Part shown: in pieces, positions 1 to 8,159 of the stretch | Layout of the letters: each line of letters begins with the position of its first letter | Numbering within the stretch: the stretch's first letter is position 1 | Assembly: GCA_002733415.1 (NCBI GenBank) | Contig: NVVR01000007.1 | Coordinates: forward strand, 1-64,000 | DNA length: 64,000 nt | Origin: Kordia sp. | GTDB taxonomy: Bacteria; Bacteroidota; Bacteroidia; Flavobacteriales; Flavobacteriaceae | Direction of reading: 5' to 3' | The notes under the pieces: model-generated | Database searches by the model: none | What the model was told of the DNA's origin: nothing | Seen by the model: the letters and a program-made list of their open reading frames with translations, nothing else | Program-made: the position numbers and the translations under genes

Positions 1-170
1 ATCATTTGAACTCCAAATTGTCGTTGTCCGTATACTCCACGAGCTAAACGAAGACTTCTAAAACGCTCTTCATCGATTTTACCTTCTTTGAATAAGTGAA
101 TTTTACGTTCCAATTCTAAGATGTCTTTCTCTACTAATGGGTTTTCTATTTCCGATCTAAAACTTTGCAT
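1..170 (-). CDS. Assimilatory sulfite/nitrite reductase, N-terminal fragment (runs off the window)
   Basis: Only the first 56 codons are inside the window, reading leftward from the ATG at 170. The peptide contains FRSLRLARGVYGQRQ, an Arg-rich segment that I associate with the N-terminus of flavobacterial ferredoxin-type sulfite/nitrite reductases. Such enzymes reduce sulfite to sulfide with siroheme and a 4Fe-4S cluster; those residues would lie outside the window. It is the next gene after cysN on the same strand, which fits the step following CysH. A hairpin terminator at 197-236 separates it from cysN, so it may depend on read-through or its own promoter. The assignment rests on a short N-terminus and on context. 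Confidence 0.6.
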   Translation of the reverse strand, partial: MQSFRSEIENPLVEKDILELERKIHLFKEGKIDEERFRSLRLARGVYGQRQFGVQM

Positions 171-196
171 GTTGTGTTGTTGTTTGTTTTGTATTT

Positions 197-236
197 AAAA
201 AAAAAGTCCCAATGACGTATGTCAAAAGGACTTTTT
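197..236 (-). terminator. Hairpin terminator after cysN
   Basis: AAAAAGTCC at 201-209 pairs with GGACTTTTT at 228-236, and an inner TGAC-GTAT-GTCA helix sits in the loop. Read on the minus strand the stem is followed by a run of nine T. It lies 120 bp beyond the cysN stop codon and just upstream of the next minus-strand gene, so it may be a partial terminator within a sulfur operon. Confidence 0.75.
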
Positions 237-358
237 AATTAACCAACTTAATTTAAAAAATTGTCCTTATATATTTATGAAGTATGTGCATACAGCCCAT
301 CATCATAGTTTGTAATCTGTTATTTGAAATGGTACAATTCATATTTATCTTTATGATA

Positions 359-1606
359 TTATTTGATGAATCCAGCTCCCACTGTATTATTCGATTGTGT
401 ATCGATTAAAATAAATGACCCGTTTGTTCTATGGTTTTCAAATGCATCATAAAACATTGGTTTGTTTAATTTAAAAGAAACTAAAGCCAAATCATTCATG
501 TCTAATCCTGTTACGTCAGTATTTATACCAGAATAATCAGGGTTTATTTTATGATGTATTTTGTCAACTTTTGCTATAACTTTATTTACACCATGTTGAA
601 TAACATATTTCCCTCCAGTAGTTAACTGATTGCTATCCATCCAACATATAGTTGCAGTAAGTTGTTTGTCGATAGTTGGGATATCATCAGCTTTTACAAT
701 CATGTCACCTCTACTCACATTAATGTCATTCTCTAAAGTGATAGTAACAGAAGAACGTCTTGATGCGGTTTGGAATTTTTTATCATAAAAATAGATATCC
801 TTAATTTTCGACTTTGTTTGTGATGGTAAAACGACTACGTCATCGCCAACACTTAATTCCCCTCCATATACTTTCCCTGCATAGCCTCTAAAATCATGAT
901 ATTCTTCTGTTTTTGGACGAATTACATATTGTACAGGAAATCTTGGAGTTCCTTGATTATACACATCAATAGTATTTAGATTTTCTAAGTGATTTAACAA
1001 AGTATCTCCTTTATACCATGGTGTTTTTTCAGATTTATTTACCACATTATCACCTTGTAAAGCACTTACTGGAATAAAAGTTATTTTCTGTTCCTTGTAA
1101 TCTCTTTTACTCATCAATGCTTCAAAATCAGCTTTAATAGCATTGTATTTTTCTTCAGAAAAATCAACTAAATCCATTTTGTTAACAGCAACAATAACCT
1201 CTTTTATACGCAATAAATTATTGATAAAAAAGTGACGATTGGTTTGTTCAATCACTCCTCTACGAGCATCGATTAGTATAATAGCTACTTGTGATGTAGA
1301 AGCACCTGTAACCATGTTTCGTGTGTACTCGACATGACCTGGAGTATCTGCTATAATGTAACTTTTTGTTTTTGTTGAAAAATAAATATGTGCTACATCA
1401 ATAGTAATTCCTTGTTCTCTTTCGGCTACTAAACCATCTGTAGCTAAAGAAAAATCTAAATAATCGTATCCTTTTTGTTTACTTGTTTTTTCAATCGCTT
1501 CCAATTTATCACTGGTTAACGATTTCGTGTCATATAGGATTCTACCTATTAGGGTACTCTTTCCGTCATCGACACTTCCTGCTGTTGCTATTTTTAATAC
1601 TTCCAT
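359..1606 (-). CDS. cysN: Sulfate adenylyltransferase subunit 1 (CysN, GTPase)
   Basis: 415 aa. The regulatory GTPase subunit of ATP sulfurylase, which makes adenosine 5'-phosphosulfate from sulfate and ATP together with CysD. The EF-Tu-like G domain is clear: P-loop GSVDDGKST at 10-18, DTPGH at 87-91 and NKMD at 142-145, followed by beta-barrel domains 2 and 3. At 415 aa it is a stand-alone CysN with no C-terminal APS kinase (CysC) domain. The ATG at 1606 gives the usual start just before the P-loop. It lies downstream of cysD on the same strand, separated by 118 bp that hold an inverted repeat (1612-1707). Confidence 0.95.
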   Translation of the reverse strand: MEVLKIATAGSVDDGKSTLIGRILYDTKSLTSDKLEAIEKTSKQKGYDYLDFSLATDGLVAEREQGITIDVAHIYFSTKTKSYIIADTPGHVEYTRNMVTGASTSQVAIILIDARRGVIEQTNRHFFINNLLRIKEVIVAVNKMDLVDFSEEKYNAIKADFEALMSKRDYKEQKITFIPVSALQGDNVVNKSEKTPWYKGDTLLNHLENLNTIDVYNQGTPRFPVQYVIRPKTEEYHDFRGYAGKVYGGELSVGDDVVVLPSQTKSKIKDIYFYDKKFQTASRRSSVTITLENDINVSRGDMIVKADDIPTIDKQLTATICWMDSNQLTTGGKYVIQHGVNKVIAKVDKIHHKINPDYSGINTDVTGLDMNDLALVSFKLNKPMFYDAFENHRTNGSFILIDTQSNNTVGAGFIK

Positions 1607-1611
1607 TTTTG

Positions 1612-1707
1612 TTATGCTTTAGGCTGTAAGCTTTATGCCAACTCACTTCCTTATATTATAATAATTAAAACTTGCTTATTGCTTAAGGCATATAGCCTAA
1701 AGCATAA
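1612..1707. repeat. 96-bp inverted-repeat element between cysD and cysN
   Basis: TTATGCTTTAGGCT at 1612-1625 is the exact reverse complement of AGCCTAAAGCATAA at 1694-1707. The interior carries further partial copies of the same words (GCTTTATGCC, AAGGCATA). It fills almost the entire cysD-cysN gap and looks like a small dispersed repeat that can fold into a hairpin in the operon mRNA. No coding potential is seen. Confidence 0.6.
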
Positions 1708-1724
1708 AATTTGTAAAGCAAATT

Positions 1725-2639
1725 TTAAAAGTACCCTTGTTGTTTGCGTTTTTCCATAGCTGCTTCTGAGCGTTTATCATCTATACGTGCTCCACGTTCA
1801 GAGATAGTAGAAATTCTAATTTCTGCTACTACTTCGCTAATTGTTGCTGCATGGGAGTTAACAGCTGCAGTACAACTCATGTCTCCAACAGTTCTAAATC
1901 GAACGGTACGTTCTTCAACTAGTTCATCATCTTCACGATAAACATGTTCAGAGGCAGTCCAAATCATTCCGTCTCTAAGAAAAGTTTTACGTTTGTGTGA
2001 AAAATAGATTGATGGAATTTCTAAATTTTCTTTTTCGATATAACTCCAAACATCTAATTCTGTCCAGTTTGATATTGGGAATACACGTACGTTTTGTCCA
2101 TGTTCTATATCACCATTTAACATATCGAACAATTCAGGACGTTGGTTTTTTTCATCCCATTGTCCAAAATCATCACGTACAGAAAAAATGCGTTCTTTAG
2201 CGCGTGCTTTTTCTTCGTCACGTCTTGCGCCACCAATACATGCGTCAAATTTAAATTCTTCAATAGCATCTAATAGGGTAGTAGTTTGTAATACATTCCT
2301 ACTTGAATATTTACCAGATTCCTCACGAACTTTTCCTTGGTCAATACTATCTTGAACATTACGTACAATTAGTTCTAATCCTAATTCTTCTACTAATTTG
2401 TCTCTAAATTCAATTGTTTCAGGGAAATTATGCCCTGTGTCAATATGCATTAAAGGGAACGGTATTTTAGCTGGATGAAATGCTTTTTGAGCCAAACGTA
2501 CTAAAGTGATTGAATCCTTTCCTCCAGAAAATAATAATACTGGTTTTTCAAATTGCGCTGCCACTTCTCTAATGATATATATGGCTTCGTTTTCTAATGG
2601 ATTTATATGTGCTGTATTCTTCATGTTATCTACTTTCAT
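1725..2639 (-). CDS. cysD: Sulfate adenylyltransferase subunit 2 (CysD)
   Basis: 304 aa. The catalytic subunit of heterodimeric ATP sulfurylase, of the PP-loop ATP pyrophosphatase superfamily. The signature SGGKDS is at residues 38-43, and the family's conserved RRDEEKARAKER and GQNVRVFPISNWTELDVW segments follow. Length matches the family (about 300 aa). A second in-frame ATG at 2624 (Met6) would also give a normal N-terminus; no Shine-Dalgarno site separates the two. It lies 68 bp downstream of cysH and upstream of cysN, forming one minus-strand sulfate assimilation operon. Confidence 0.95.
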   Translation of the reverse strand: MKVDNMKNTAHINPLENEAIYIIREVAAQFEKPVLLFSGGKDSITLVRLAQKAFHPAKIPFPLMHIDTGHNFPETIEFRDKLVEELGLELIVRNVQDSIDQGKVREESGKYSSRNVLQTTTLLDAIEEFKFDACIGGARRDEEKARAKERIFSVRDDFGQWDEKNQRPELFDMLNGDIEHGQNVRVFPISNWTELDVWSYIEKENLEIPSIYFSHKRKTFLRDGMIWTASEHVYREDDELVEERTVRFRTVGDMSCTAAVNSHAATISEVVAEIRISTISERGARIDDKRSEAAMEKRKQQGYF

Positions 2640-2707
2640 TATTATCTTTCTTGCAACAAGATTACTTTGATTAGCAAGAGTTTATTTATGTTTAATCTCA
2701 CAAGTGT

Positions 2708-3331
2708 TTACGAATGTAAACCGCACTCTCTGTTTGCTAATGCTTTTGTTGGATCGAAATATTTAAATTCATTAGGAAGGTTATATTCCGCTAAATACCC
2801 ATCTAGTTGTTCATCTGACCAATGGTAAAAAGGGCTAACTTTTAAAACACCATCTTTTGAAAAACTGAATATATCTAAGCGATCTCTTAAAGCAGTTTGT
2901 CCTTTACGTAAGTTGGTAAACCATACATCGGGTTGATGTGTAGCCATAGCTCTTTTAAATGGTTCTAGTTTAACTTGCTCTGTAAACAACGGATGATTTT
3001 GATCTTCTACCTGAGGTATTCCTAAAGTAACAGCTCTATTTGCTGTTGTTTGCTTTGGCACATATAAATCTATGTTAAGGTTTAATGTTGAAATTACCTC
3101 TTCAGCGTGTTTATATGTATTAGGAGTATTGTATCCTGTATCGCACCATATTACTGTTAGTTCTTTCAATAAGGTTGAAGTAGCATGTAATATACTTGCC
3201 TCATAAGGTCTGAAATTTGTTGTAACTACAGGCTTATTAGCAAAACTAAGTACCCATGAAATAATCTCTAGAGGTGATTTGCTAGCAAACTCAGTGTTGT
3301 ATTTTTTTAATATTTCTGCTCTATTTTCCAT
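2708..3331 (-). CDS. cysH: Phosphoadenosine phosphosulfate (PAPS/APS) reductase family protein (CysH)
   Basis: 207 aa. Reduces activated sulfate to sulfite using thioredoxin or glutaredoxin. The C-terminus ends in ECGLHS with the catalytic cysteine at residue 203, matching the family's Cys-Gly-(Leu/Ile)-His motif. The CC and CxxC pairs that hold the 4Fe-4S cluster of APS reductases are absent, so by family rules it should use PAPS. No APS kinase (cysC) is present in the window, and CysN carries no CysC fusion. It lies between the DUF2061 gene and cysD on the same strand. Confidence 0.88.
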   Translation of the reverse strand: MENRAEILKKYNTEFASKSPLEIISWVLSFANKPVVTTNFRPYEASILHATSTLLKELTVIWCDTGYNTPNTYKHAEEVISTLNLNIDLYVPKQTTANRAVTLGIPQVEDQNHPLFTEQVKLEPFKRAMATHQPDVWFTNLRKGQTALRDRLDIFSFSKDGVLKVSPFYHWSDEQLDGYLAEYNLPNEFKYFDPTKALANRECGLHS

Positions 3332-3488
3332 TTTATTATTATGAGTAATTTTTATATATAAATAGCTATATGGCTAACTTATTAACTCTCTCTTTTTTTA
3401 TTGACGATACTTGGACAAGCTCAGTATGACATCATAAAACAAGAAGCATTCAAATTTTTCATGCAATTGTTTAATATCCTTTGAAGGA

Positions 3489-3740
3489 CTATTTCCCCCA
3501 TTTTATTGAGTTCCATGCACGTTCATGAAAAAAGTATAATATCATTTTTGAGACTAACTCTATAGCTCCAATTGAAAAAGCTAAGGCTAATGTCCCCGTA
3601 ATATACCATGAGATCAATACTGTATCTAGTGTACCGATTACCCTCCAGCTAATAGTTTTAATTAGGCTTCTTTTTATTTTTTCTTCTGATTGATCAGTAG
3701 TTTTATTTTTATTTAAAAAGGTATCTATAATCATGGTCAC
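3489..3740 (-). CDS. DUF2061 small membrane protein in the cys operon
   Basis: 83 aa. The core, KTISWRVIGTLDTVLISWYITG followed by ALAFSIGAIELVSKMILYFFHERAW, is the DUF2061 pattern: two hydrophobic helices (roughly residues 33-52 and 54-70) and a conserved HERxW end. Its molecular function is unknown. As first gene of the cysH-cysD-cysN transcript, behind a good promoter at 3785-3815, it is plausibly linked to sulfate assimilation, perhaps transport, but that is inference from position. A short N-terminal Lys/Asp-rich tail precedes the first helix. Confidence 0.85.
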   Translation of the reverse strand: MTMIIDTFLNKNKTTDQSEEKIKRSLIKTISWRVIGTLDTVLISWYITGTLALAFSIGAIELVSKMILYFFHERAWNSIKWGK

Positions 3741-3758
3741 ATTATTTACTACACTATC

Positions 3759-3775
3759 CCTATGGTTTTAGTAGG
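3759..3775. promoter_or_regulatory. Candidate operator (half-conserved) downstream of the cys promoter
   Basis: The plus strand reads CCTATGGTTTTAGTAGG. Its right half TTAGTAGG is identical to the half-site of a perfect palindrome at 26445-26461 upstream of the serine gene; the left half matches only at CCTA. It would lie at about +2 to +20 of the cys transcript, a position expected for a repressor. The Rrf2 protein encoded next door is the obvious candidate ligand. This is inference. Confidence 0.4.
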
Positions 3776-3784
3776 GAATTGATG

Positions 3785-3815
3785 CAAATGTAATATGTTT
3801 TTTAGTTTACACAAG
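3785..3815 (-). promoter_or_regulatory. Promoter of the DUF2061-cysH-cysD-cysN operon
   Basis: On the minus strand, CTTG is followed after 19 bp by TACATTTG (plus-strand CAAATGTA at 3785-3792). This is a full match to the Bacteroidota consensus TTTG-N17-23-TAnnTTTG except for one base at -33. Transcription would start near 3778, about 38 nt before the DUF2061 start codon. Confidence 0.75.
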
Positions 3816-3879
3816 TTTTTTAGAATTATTTTTTAAAAATAATTCGTTGATAATCAGTAAGGAATAAGATTTTATTGAC

Positions 3880-4287
3880 TTAGGTAAGGTCTGCGAGCGT
3901 ATTGTTTTTAAGTACTTTTAAAGTGCTGTCCCTTACTTGAATCATTAGTTTGTGGACACTACATGCGTCTTCATCTGGGCAATCATCACATTTTTCGTAA
4001 TAGTTTAAACTAACACAAGGAACCATAGCAATAGGACCTTCTAAAACACGAATGATATCTGTCATAAGAATATCTTTAGGCTCTTTTAAAAGATAGTACC
4101 CACCACCTTTTCCTTTTTTAGAACCAAGAAATCCAGATTTACGAAGCGTTAAAAGGATGCTTTCTAAAAATTTATGAGAAATGTTTTCGCTTTTTGATAT
4201 AGTTGCAATCTGAACAGGGTTTTTATTTTCTTGTCGTGCAATAAAAGTGATGGCTTTTAGCCCGTATTTTGTCTTTTTTGAAAGCAT
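3880..4287 (-). CDS. Rrf2-family transcriptional regulator, probably Fe-S or Cys-sensing
   Basis: 135 aa. An N-terminal winged helix (LSKKTKYGLKAITFIARQ at 2-19; recognition region SHKFLESILLTLRKSGFLGSKKG around 37-59) is typical of Rrf2/IscR/CymR regulators. Four cysteines sit at 91, 100, 103 and 109, in the region that holds the 2Fe-2S cluster of IscR/NsrR-type members. It lies immediately upstream of the cys operon on the same strand, which suggests control of cysteine or sulfur genes. Which sub-type it is cannot be decided from sequence alone. No clear TAnnTTTG element precedes it. Confidence 0.9.
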   Translation of the reverse strand: MLSKKTKYGLKAITFIARQENKNPVQIATISKSENISHKFLESILLTLRKSGFLGSKKGKGGGYYLLKEPKDILMTDIIRVLEGPIAMVPCVSLNYYEKCDDCPDEDACSVHKLMIQVRDSTLKVLKNNTLADLT

Positions 4288-4374
4288 ATTGCTAATATAT
4301 GTTTTTTTTAATGATTACGAAAAGGAGTTAAGGAAAAGGTAATAGGTATTACTATTAAAATGGAGGTATTTATG

Positions 4375-4416
4375 AGTATTCAAAAAAATGAGCTTCGCTC
4401 ATTTTTTTTGAATACT
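4375..4416. terminator. Bidirectional terminator hairpin downstream of metZ
   Basis: ATGAGC-TTC-GCTCAT is flanked by A and T runs, giving a terminator in either direction. The stem continues outward: AGTATTC at 4375-4381 can pair with the first GAATACT unit of the heptamer array at 4410-4416. For the minus-strand metZ transcript it comes after the repeat array. Confidence 0.8.
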
Positions 4417-4507
4417 GAATACTGAATACTGAATACTGAATACTGAATACTGAATACTGAATACTGAATACTGAATACTGAATACTGAATACTGAATACT
4501 GAATACT
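4410..4507. repeat. 14 perfect tandem copies of the heptamer GAATACT
   Basis: 98 bp made of exactly 14 identical 7-bp units with no variation. On the minus strand the unit reads AGTATTC, and the array overlaps the metZ stop codon: the TAG at 4506-4508 shares two bases with the last unit. The array therefore lies in the 3' untranslated region between metZ and its terminator. The perfect identity suggests recent slippage. Confidence 0.97.
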
Positions 4508-5669
4508 ATTTTAACGCCTGTTTTAAATCACTTATAATATCATCAACATTTTCTAGCCCTACGGAAATTCGAACTAAACCATCTGTAATACTAACTTCTA
4601 ATCTGTCAGATACTGTTAGTTTACTATGAGTAGTTGAGGCAGGATGTGTAACAATAGTTCGTGTATCTCCTAAATTTGCTGAAAGAGAACACAGTTTTAT
4701 ATTGTTTAAAAATTGTCTTCCTGCTTCAATTCCACCATTTACTTCAAAAGCAACAATGTTTCCACCAAGTTTCATTTGCTTCTTGGCTACTTCATATTGA
4801 GGATGTGATTTTAAAAAAGGATATTTCACCCAATTAACTTGTTTATGATTATCTAAAAATTCTGCGACTTTTAATGCATTTTCACAATGTCTTTCCACTC
4901 GAATAGCTAAGGTTTCTAAGCTTTTAGAAAGAACCCAAGCGTTAAAGGGTGACATCGCAGGCCCTGTGTTTCTAGAGAACAAATATATTTCTCTTATTAA
5001 ATCAGCTCGTCCTACTGCCACACCGCCTAATACACGTCCTTGACCGTCCATTAATTTTGTAGCGGAATGCAATACTAAATCAGCACCAAACTTGATAGGG
5101 TTTTGTAAATAAGGAGTAGCAAAGCAATTGTCTATGACTAATAAGATGTTATGCTTTTTAGCTAACCTTCCTAATAACTCTAAGTCAATGATATCAATAG
5201 CTGGGTTCGTAGGGGATTCAGCATATAATATTTTGGTCTTTGTAGTTATTAAAGCTTCTATAGTTTCTGGTTTATTGATATCAAAATAACTAGTTGTAAT
5301 ATTCCACTTTGGTAAATATTTAGTAAATAGGGTATGGGTAGAACCAAATACTGATCTAGCAGATACAATATGATCTCCAGCTTCCAATAGCGCACCAAAA
5401 GTTGAAAATATAGCAGCCATTCCTGTAGCAAATGCATATCCTGCTTCTGCTCCTTCCATGGCAACTACTTTATCTACAAATTCCGTAGTATTAGGGTTTG
5501 AAAATCTGCTGTACAAGTTTTTTTCTTTTTCTTCAGAAAATGAAGCTCTCATATCCTCAGCATCATCAAATACGAAACTAGAGGTAAGGTATAATGGTGT
5601 TGAATGTTCTGAGAATTGAGAACGTTCAGTTTGCGTTCTTATGGCTTGTGTTTCAAAATGATCACTCAT
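4506..5669 (-). CDS. metZ: O-succinyl/O-acetylhomoserine sulfhydrylase, Cys/Met metabolism PLP enzyme (MetZ-like)
   Basis: 387 aa from the ATG at 5669. A PLP-dependent trans-sulfuration family enzyme that forms homocysteine (or cystathionine) from activated homoserine. The PLP-lysine region is LVLHSATKLMDGQGRVLGG, and the MDGQGR context is the form I associate with MetZ rather than MetB. The frame is open to 5714, which would overlap the end of thrA; Met16 (SDHFETQAIRTQTERS) is the normal family N-terminus and leaves a 31-bp gap. Third gene of metX-thrA-metZ, so it likely uses the product of the neighbouring acyltransferase. The stop codon lies in the heptamer array. Confidence 0.88.
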   Translation of the reverse strand: MSDHFETQAIRTQTERSQFSEHSTPLYLTSSFVFDDAEDMRASFSEEKEKNLYSRFSNPNTTEFVDKVVAMEGAEAGYAFATGMAAIFSTFGALLEAGDHIVSARSVFGSTHTLFTKYLPKWNITTSYFDINKPETIEALITTKTKILYAESPTNPAIDIIDLELLGRLAKKHNILLVIDNCFATPYLQNPIKFGADLVLHSATKLMDGQGRVLGGVAVGRADLIREIYLFSRNTGPAMSPFNAWVLSKSLETLAIRVERHCENALKVAEFLDNHKQVNWVKYPFLKSHPQYEVAKKQMKLGGNIVAFEVNGGIEAGRQFLNNIKLCSLSANLGDTRTIVTHPASTTHSKLTVSDRLEVSITDGLVRISVGLENVDDIISDLKQALK

Positions 5670-5700
5670 ATCTATAAATATTATGTCTTTTTGTTTAAAA

Positions 5701-8127
5701 TTAATTCTTCTCAATTAGTCGTAAAATATCTCCAAAAACTCCTCTAGCAGTTACAGCTGCACCAGCACCAGCACCTTGAATAACTAATGGGTTTTCTCCA
5801 TAGGACTTAGTGTAAATTTCAAATATAGAATCAGACCCTTTTAGTGAACCTAAAGCAGAATTATTAGGAACCGATACTAATTTTACATCTAATTTAGCTC
5901 CGTTAGGTTTGGATAAATCACCTGATAATTCGCCAATATAACGCAATACATTTCCTGACTGTTGTTGTGCTTTTATTTCTTGATAGTGAGCGTTTAATTG
6001 ATCTAATGATTGTAAGAATGTATTAGTTTCAATAGCTCTCAATGGTTCAGGAATTAAGTTTTCAATGTTTACGTCAGAAAGCTCATTTATCAAGTCTAAT
6101 TCTCTAGCTAAAATTAATAACTTACGAGCTACATCATTACCACACAAGTCTTCTCGAGGGTCAGGTTCAGTAAACCCTTTGTCGATAGCTTCTTGTAAAA
6201 CTTCAGAAAAAGGCCTGTCTTCAGCAGAATAGGTATTGAATAAATAACTCAGTGATCCAGAAAATACTCCTTTTATTTTCACAATATCTTCTCCTGAATG
6301 ATGTAATAACTTAATAGTATCTATTAATGGTAACCCAGCTCCTACGTTAGTCTCATATAAGTATTGTTTGTTGTTTTCTTCTAAGACTTCTCTTAATTGA
6401 ATATAAAACTGATTAGAGCTGGTATTGGCAATTTTATTTGAAGAAACTAAATCGAACCCAGCTTTTATTAAAGGAATATATTCTTGAATAAACTCAGCAC
6501 TAGCGGTATTGTCAACCGCAATTAAGTTTTCTAAATGATGTTTTTCTGCAAACTCAATAATAGTTTCGGTAGTATAGTTTTCGATTCCATTTTGTTCTAA
6601 CTCAATTCCCCAGTTTTCTGAAACCCCATTTTTGTTAAGCAATACCTTTTTAGAACTAGCAACGGCAACAATATTCAATTGGATTTGACGACGTTTTAGA
6701 ATAGCTTTTGTATTGCTTAAAATTTGATTAATTAAAGTTCCACCTACTAAACCTTTACCAAATATGACAATGTTAATTTTTTTAGCCACTCCAAAAACTT
6801 GTCCGTGTATTACGTTTACAGCTTTATTTAATTGGCTTTTCTTTACAATAATGCTTACGTTTTTACCTGTAATAGTATTATTGAAAAGTAAAGGGGTAAT
6901 TTGATTTTTAATCAGAGCATTAAATGGTTTATGAAAATCATTTAATTCTTGACCAATAATAGAAATTACAGCCACATCATCAAGTACACTAATCTTATTT
7001 ACATCTCGTTTATAAAAATCAGTTTCAAATTCTTTTTCTAGTGCTAATATGGCATCGGTTGCTCTATTAGTTTTGATAACCAACCCAATACCTCTTTCTG
7101 AAGATCCTTGTGAAATAATACTCACACTAATACCGTTGTTGCTTAAAGCGCTAAAAATACGAGCGTCAACACCAACTTTACCTAATAATCCACGACCTTC
7201 AAAAGTTAATAATGAAACATCATCTAGAACAGAAATAGATTTTATTCCTTTTTGAGTATCATTTTTTGTAATAACAGTACCGTTACCTGTAGCGTTAAAT
7301 GTATTCAAGATACGTAAAGGAATATTTTTTTCGACTAAAGGAAGAATTGTTTTGGCGTGTAAAATAGATGCCCCGAAATTAGCTAATTCATTCGCTTCAT
7401 TAAATGATAATTGTTCGATTTTTTGAGCATCTGCAACTAGGTCTGGGTTAGCTGTAAAAATACCATCAACGTGGGTGTAGTTTTGAAATTCGCTGGCGTT
7501 TAAATAATTTGCTAAAAGTGAAGCGGTATAATTACTCCCGTTTCTACCAAGAGTAGTTGTTTCTCCTTCAGAGTTTGAAGCGATAAAACCTGTTACAACA
7601 TTAACAGTATTTGGTTCTTGATTATTGAAATAATTAAGAACTTTTTTTTGTGATTCTTTTTCTAAAGTTAATGCATCACCAAAGCTACTATCTGTCAGTA
7701 TTAGTTTCCTTGAGTCAACAAAATTTGCTTTAAGTCCTTCTTTAACTAGTAATTTAGCCACTTGTTTTGCAGCGAATAGTTCACCTTGAGCAAGTACTTC
7801 GTCTTTTATTTTTGGACTATAATCACCTAAGTAGCTTACTCCTTTTAAAATACCTTCCAAAGTAGTAAAGTTTTGTTCTAACTCTAAAGAATAATAAGGG
7901 GCTAATTGTTCTTTCTTTAAGGTTTCTAAAGCTTTACTGTATACTTTTTTTTGTTTAGCAGTTTCTAATAAACTTTCTAATTGATCAGTAGTATTTCCTC
8001 TTGCAGAAACTACTACTACAATGTTTTTATGTGCTGCTTGTTTATCTTTTATAATGCGTAAAACATTATCTAGTCCTGTTCCGTTGGCTAATGATTTTCC
8101 GCCAAATTTTATAATTATAGTACTCAT
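5701..8127 (-). CDS. thrA: Bifunctional aspartokinase / homoserine dehydrogenase (ThrA/MetL type)
   Basis: 808 aa, the usual size of the fused enzyme. The aspartokinase domain (about 1-440) starts with KFGGKSLANG, a variant of the KFGGTS motif, and contains tandem ACT-type regulatory segments (VSLLTFEGRGLLGKVGVDARIF; ISVLDDVAVISIIGQ). The homoserine dehydrogenase domain (about 450-808) begins with the nucleotide-binding GKGLVGGTL and contains the conserved GAGLPLIDTIKLL and SGSLSYLFNTY segments. It supplies homoserine for both Met and Thr. It sits between metX and metZ behind a SAM riboswitch, which predicts methionine/SAM control. Confidence 0.95.
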   Translation of the reverse strand: MSTIIIKFGGKSLANGTGLDNVLRIIKDKQAAHKNIVVVVSARGNTTDQLESLLETAKQKKVYSKALETLKKEQLAPYYSLELEQNFTTLEGILKGVSYLGDYSPKIKDEVLAQGELFAAKQVAKLLVKEGLKANFVDSRKLILTDSSFGDALTLEKESQKKVLNYFNNQEPNTVNVVTGFIASNSEGETTTLGRNGSNYTASLLANYLNASEFQNYTHVDGIFTANPDLVADAQKIEQLSFNEANELANFGASILHAKTILPLVEKNIPLRILNTFNATGNGTVITKNDTQKGIKSISVLDDVSLLTFEGRGLLGKVGVDARIFSALSNNGISVSIISQGSSERGIGLVIKTNRATDAILALEKEFETDFYKRDVNKISVLDDVAVISIIGQELNDFHKPFNALIKNQITPLLFNNTITGKNVSIIVKKSQLNKAVNVIHGQVFGVAKKINIVIFGKGLVGGTLINQILSNTKAILKRRQIQLNIVAVASSKKVLLNKNGVSENWGIELEQNGIENYTTETIIEFAEKHHLENLIAVDNTASAEFIQEYIPLIKAGFDLVSSNKIANTSSNQFYIQLREVLEENNKQYLYETNVGAGLPLIDTIKLLHHSGEDIVKIKGVFSGSLSYLFNTYSAEDRPFSEVLQEAIDKGFTEPDPREDLCGNDVARKLLILARELDLINELSDVNIENLIPEPLRAIETNTFLQSLDQLNAHYQEIKAQQQSGNVLRYIGELSGDLSKPNGAKLDVKLVSVPNNSALGSLKGSDSIFEIYTKSYGENPLVIQGAGAGAAVTARGVFGDILRLIEKN

Positions 8128-8159
8128 TTTTTCTATTGTTTTTATTCCTCCAGTAGAGG

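Noticed and set aside
4410-4507. Tandem repeat as a possible CRISPR array or iteron origin
   Set aside because: The 7-bp units are contiguous with no spacers, there are no cas or replication genes nearby, and the array simply follows the metZ stop codon.
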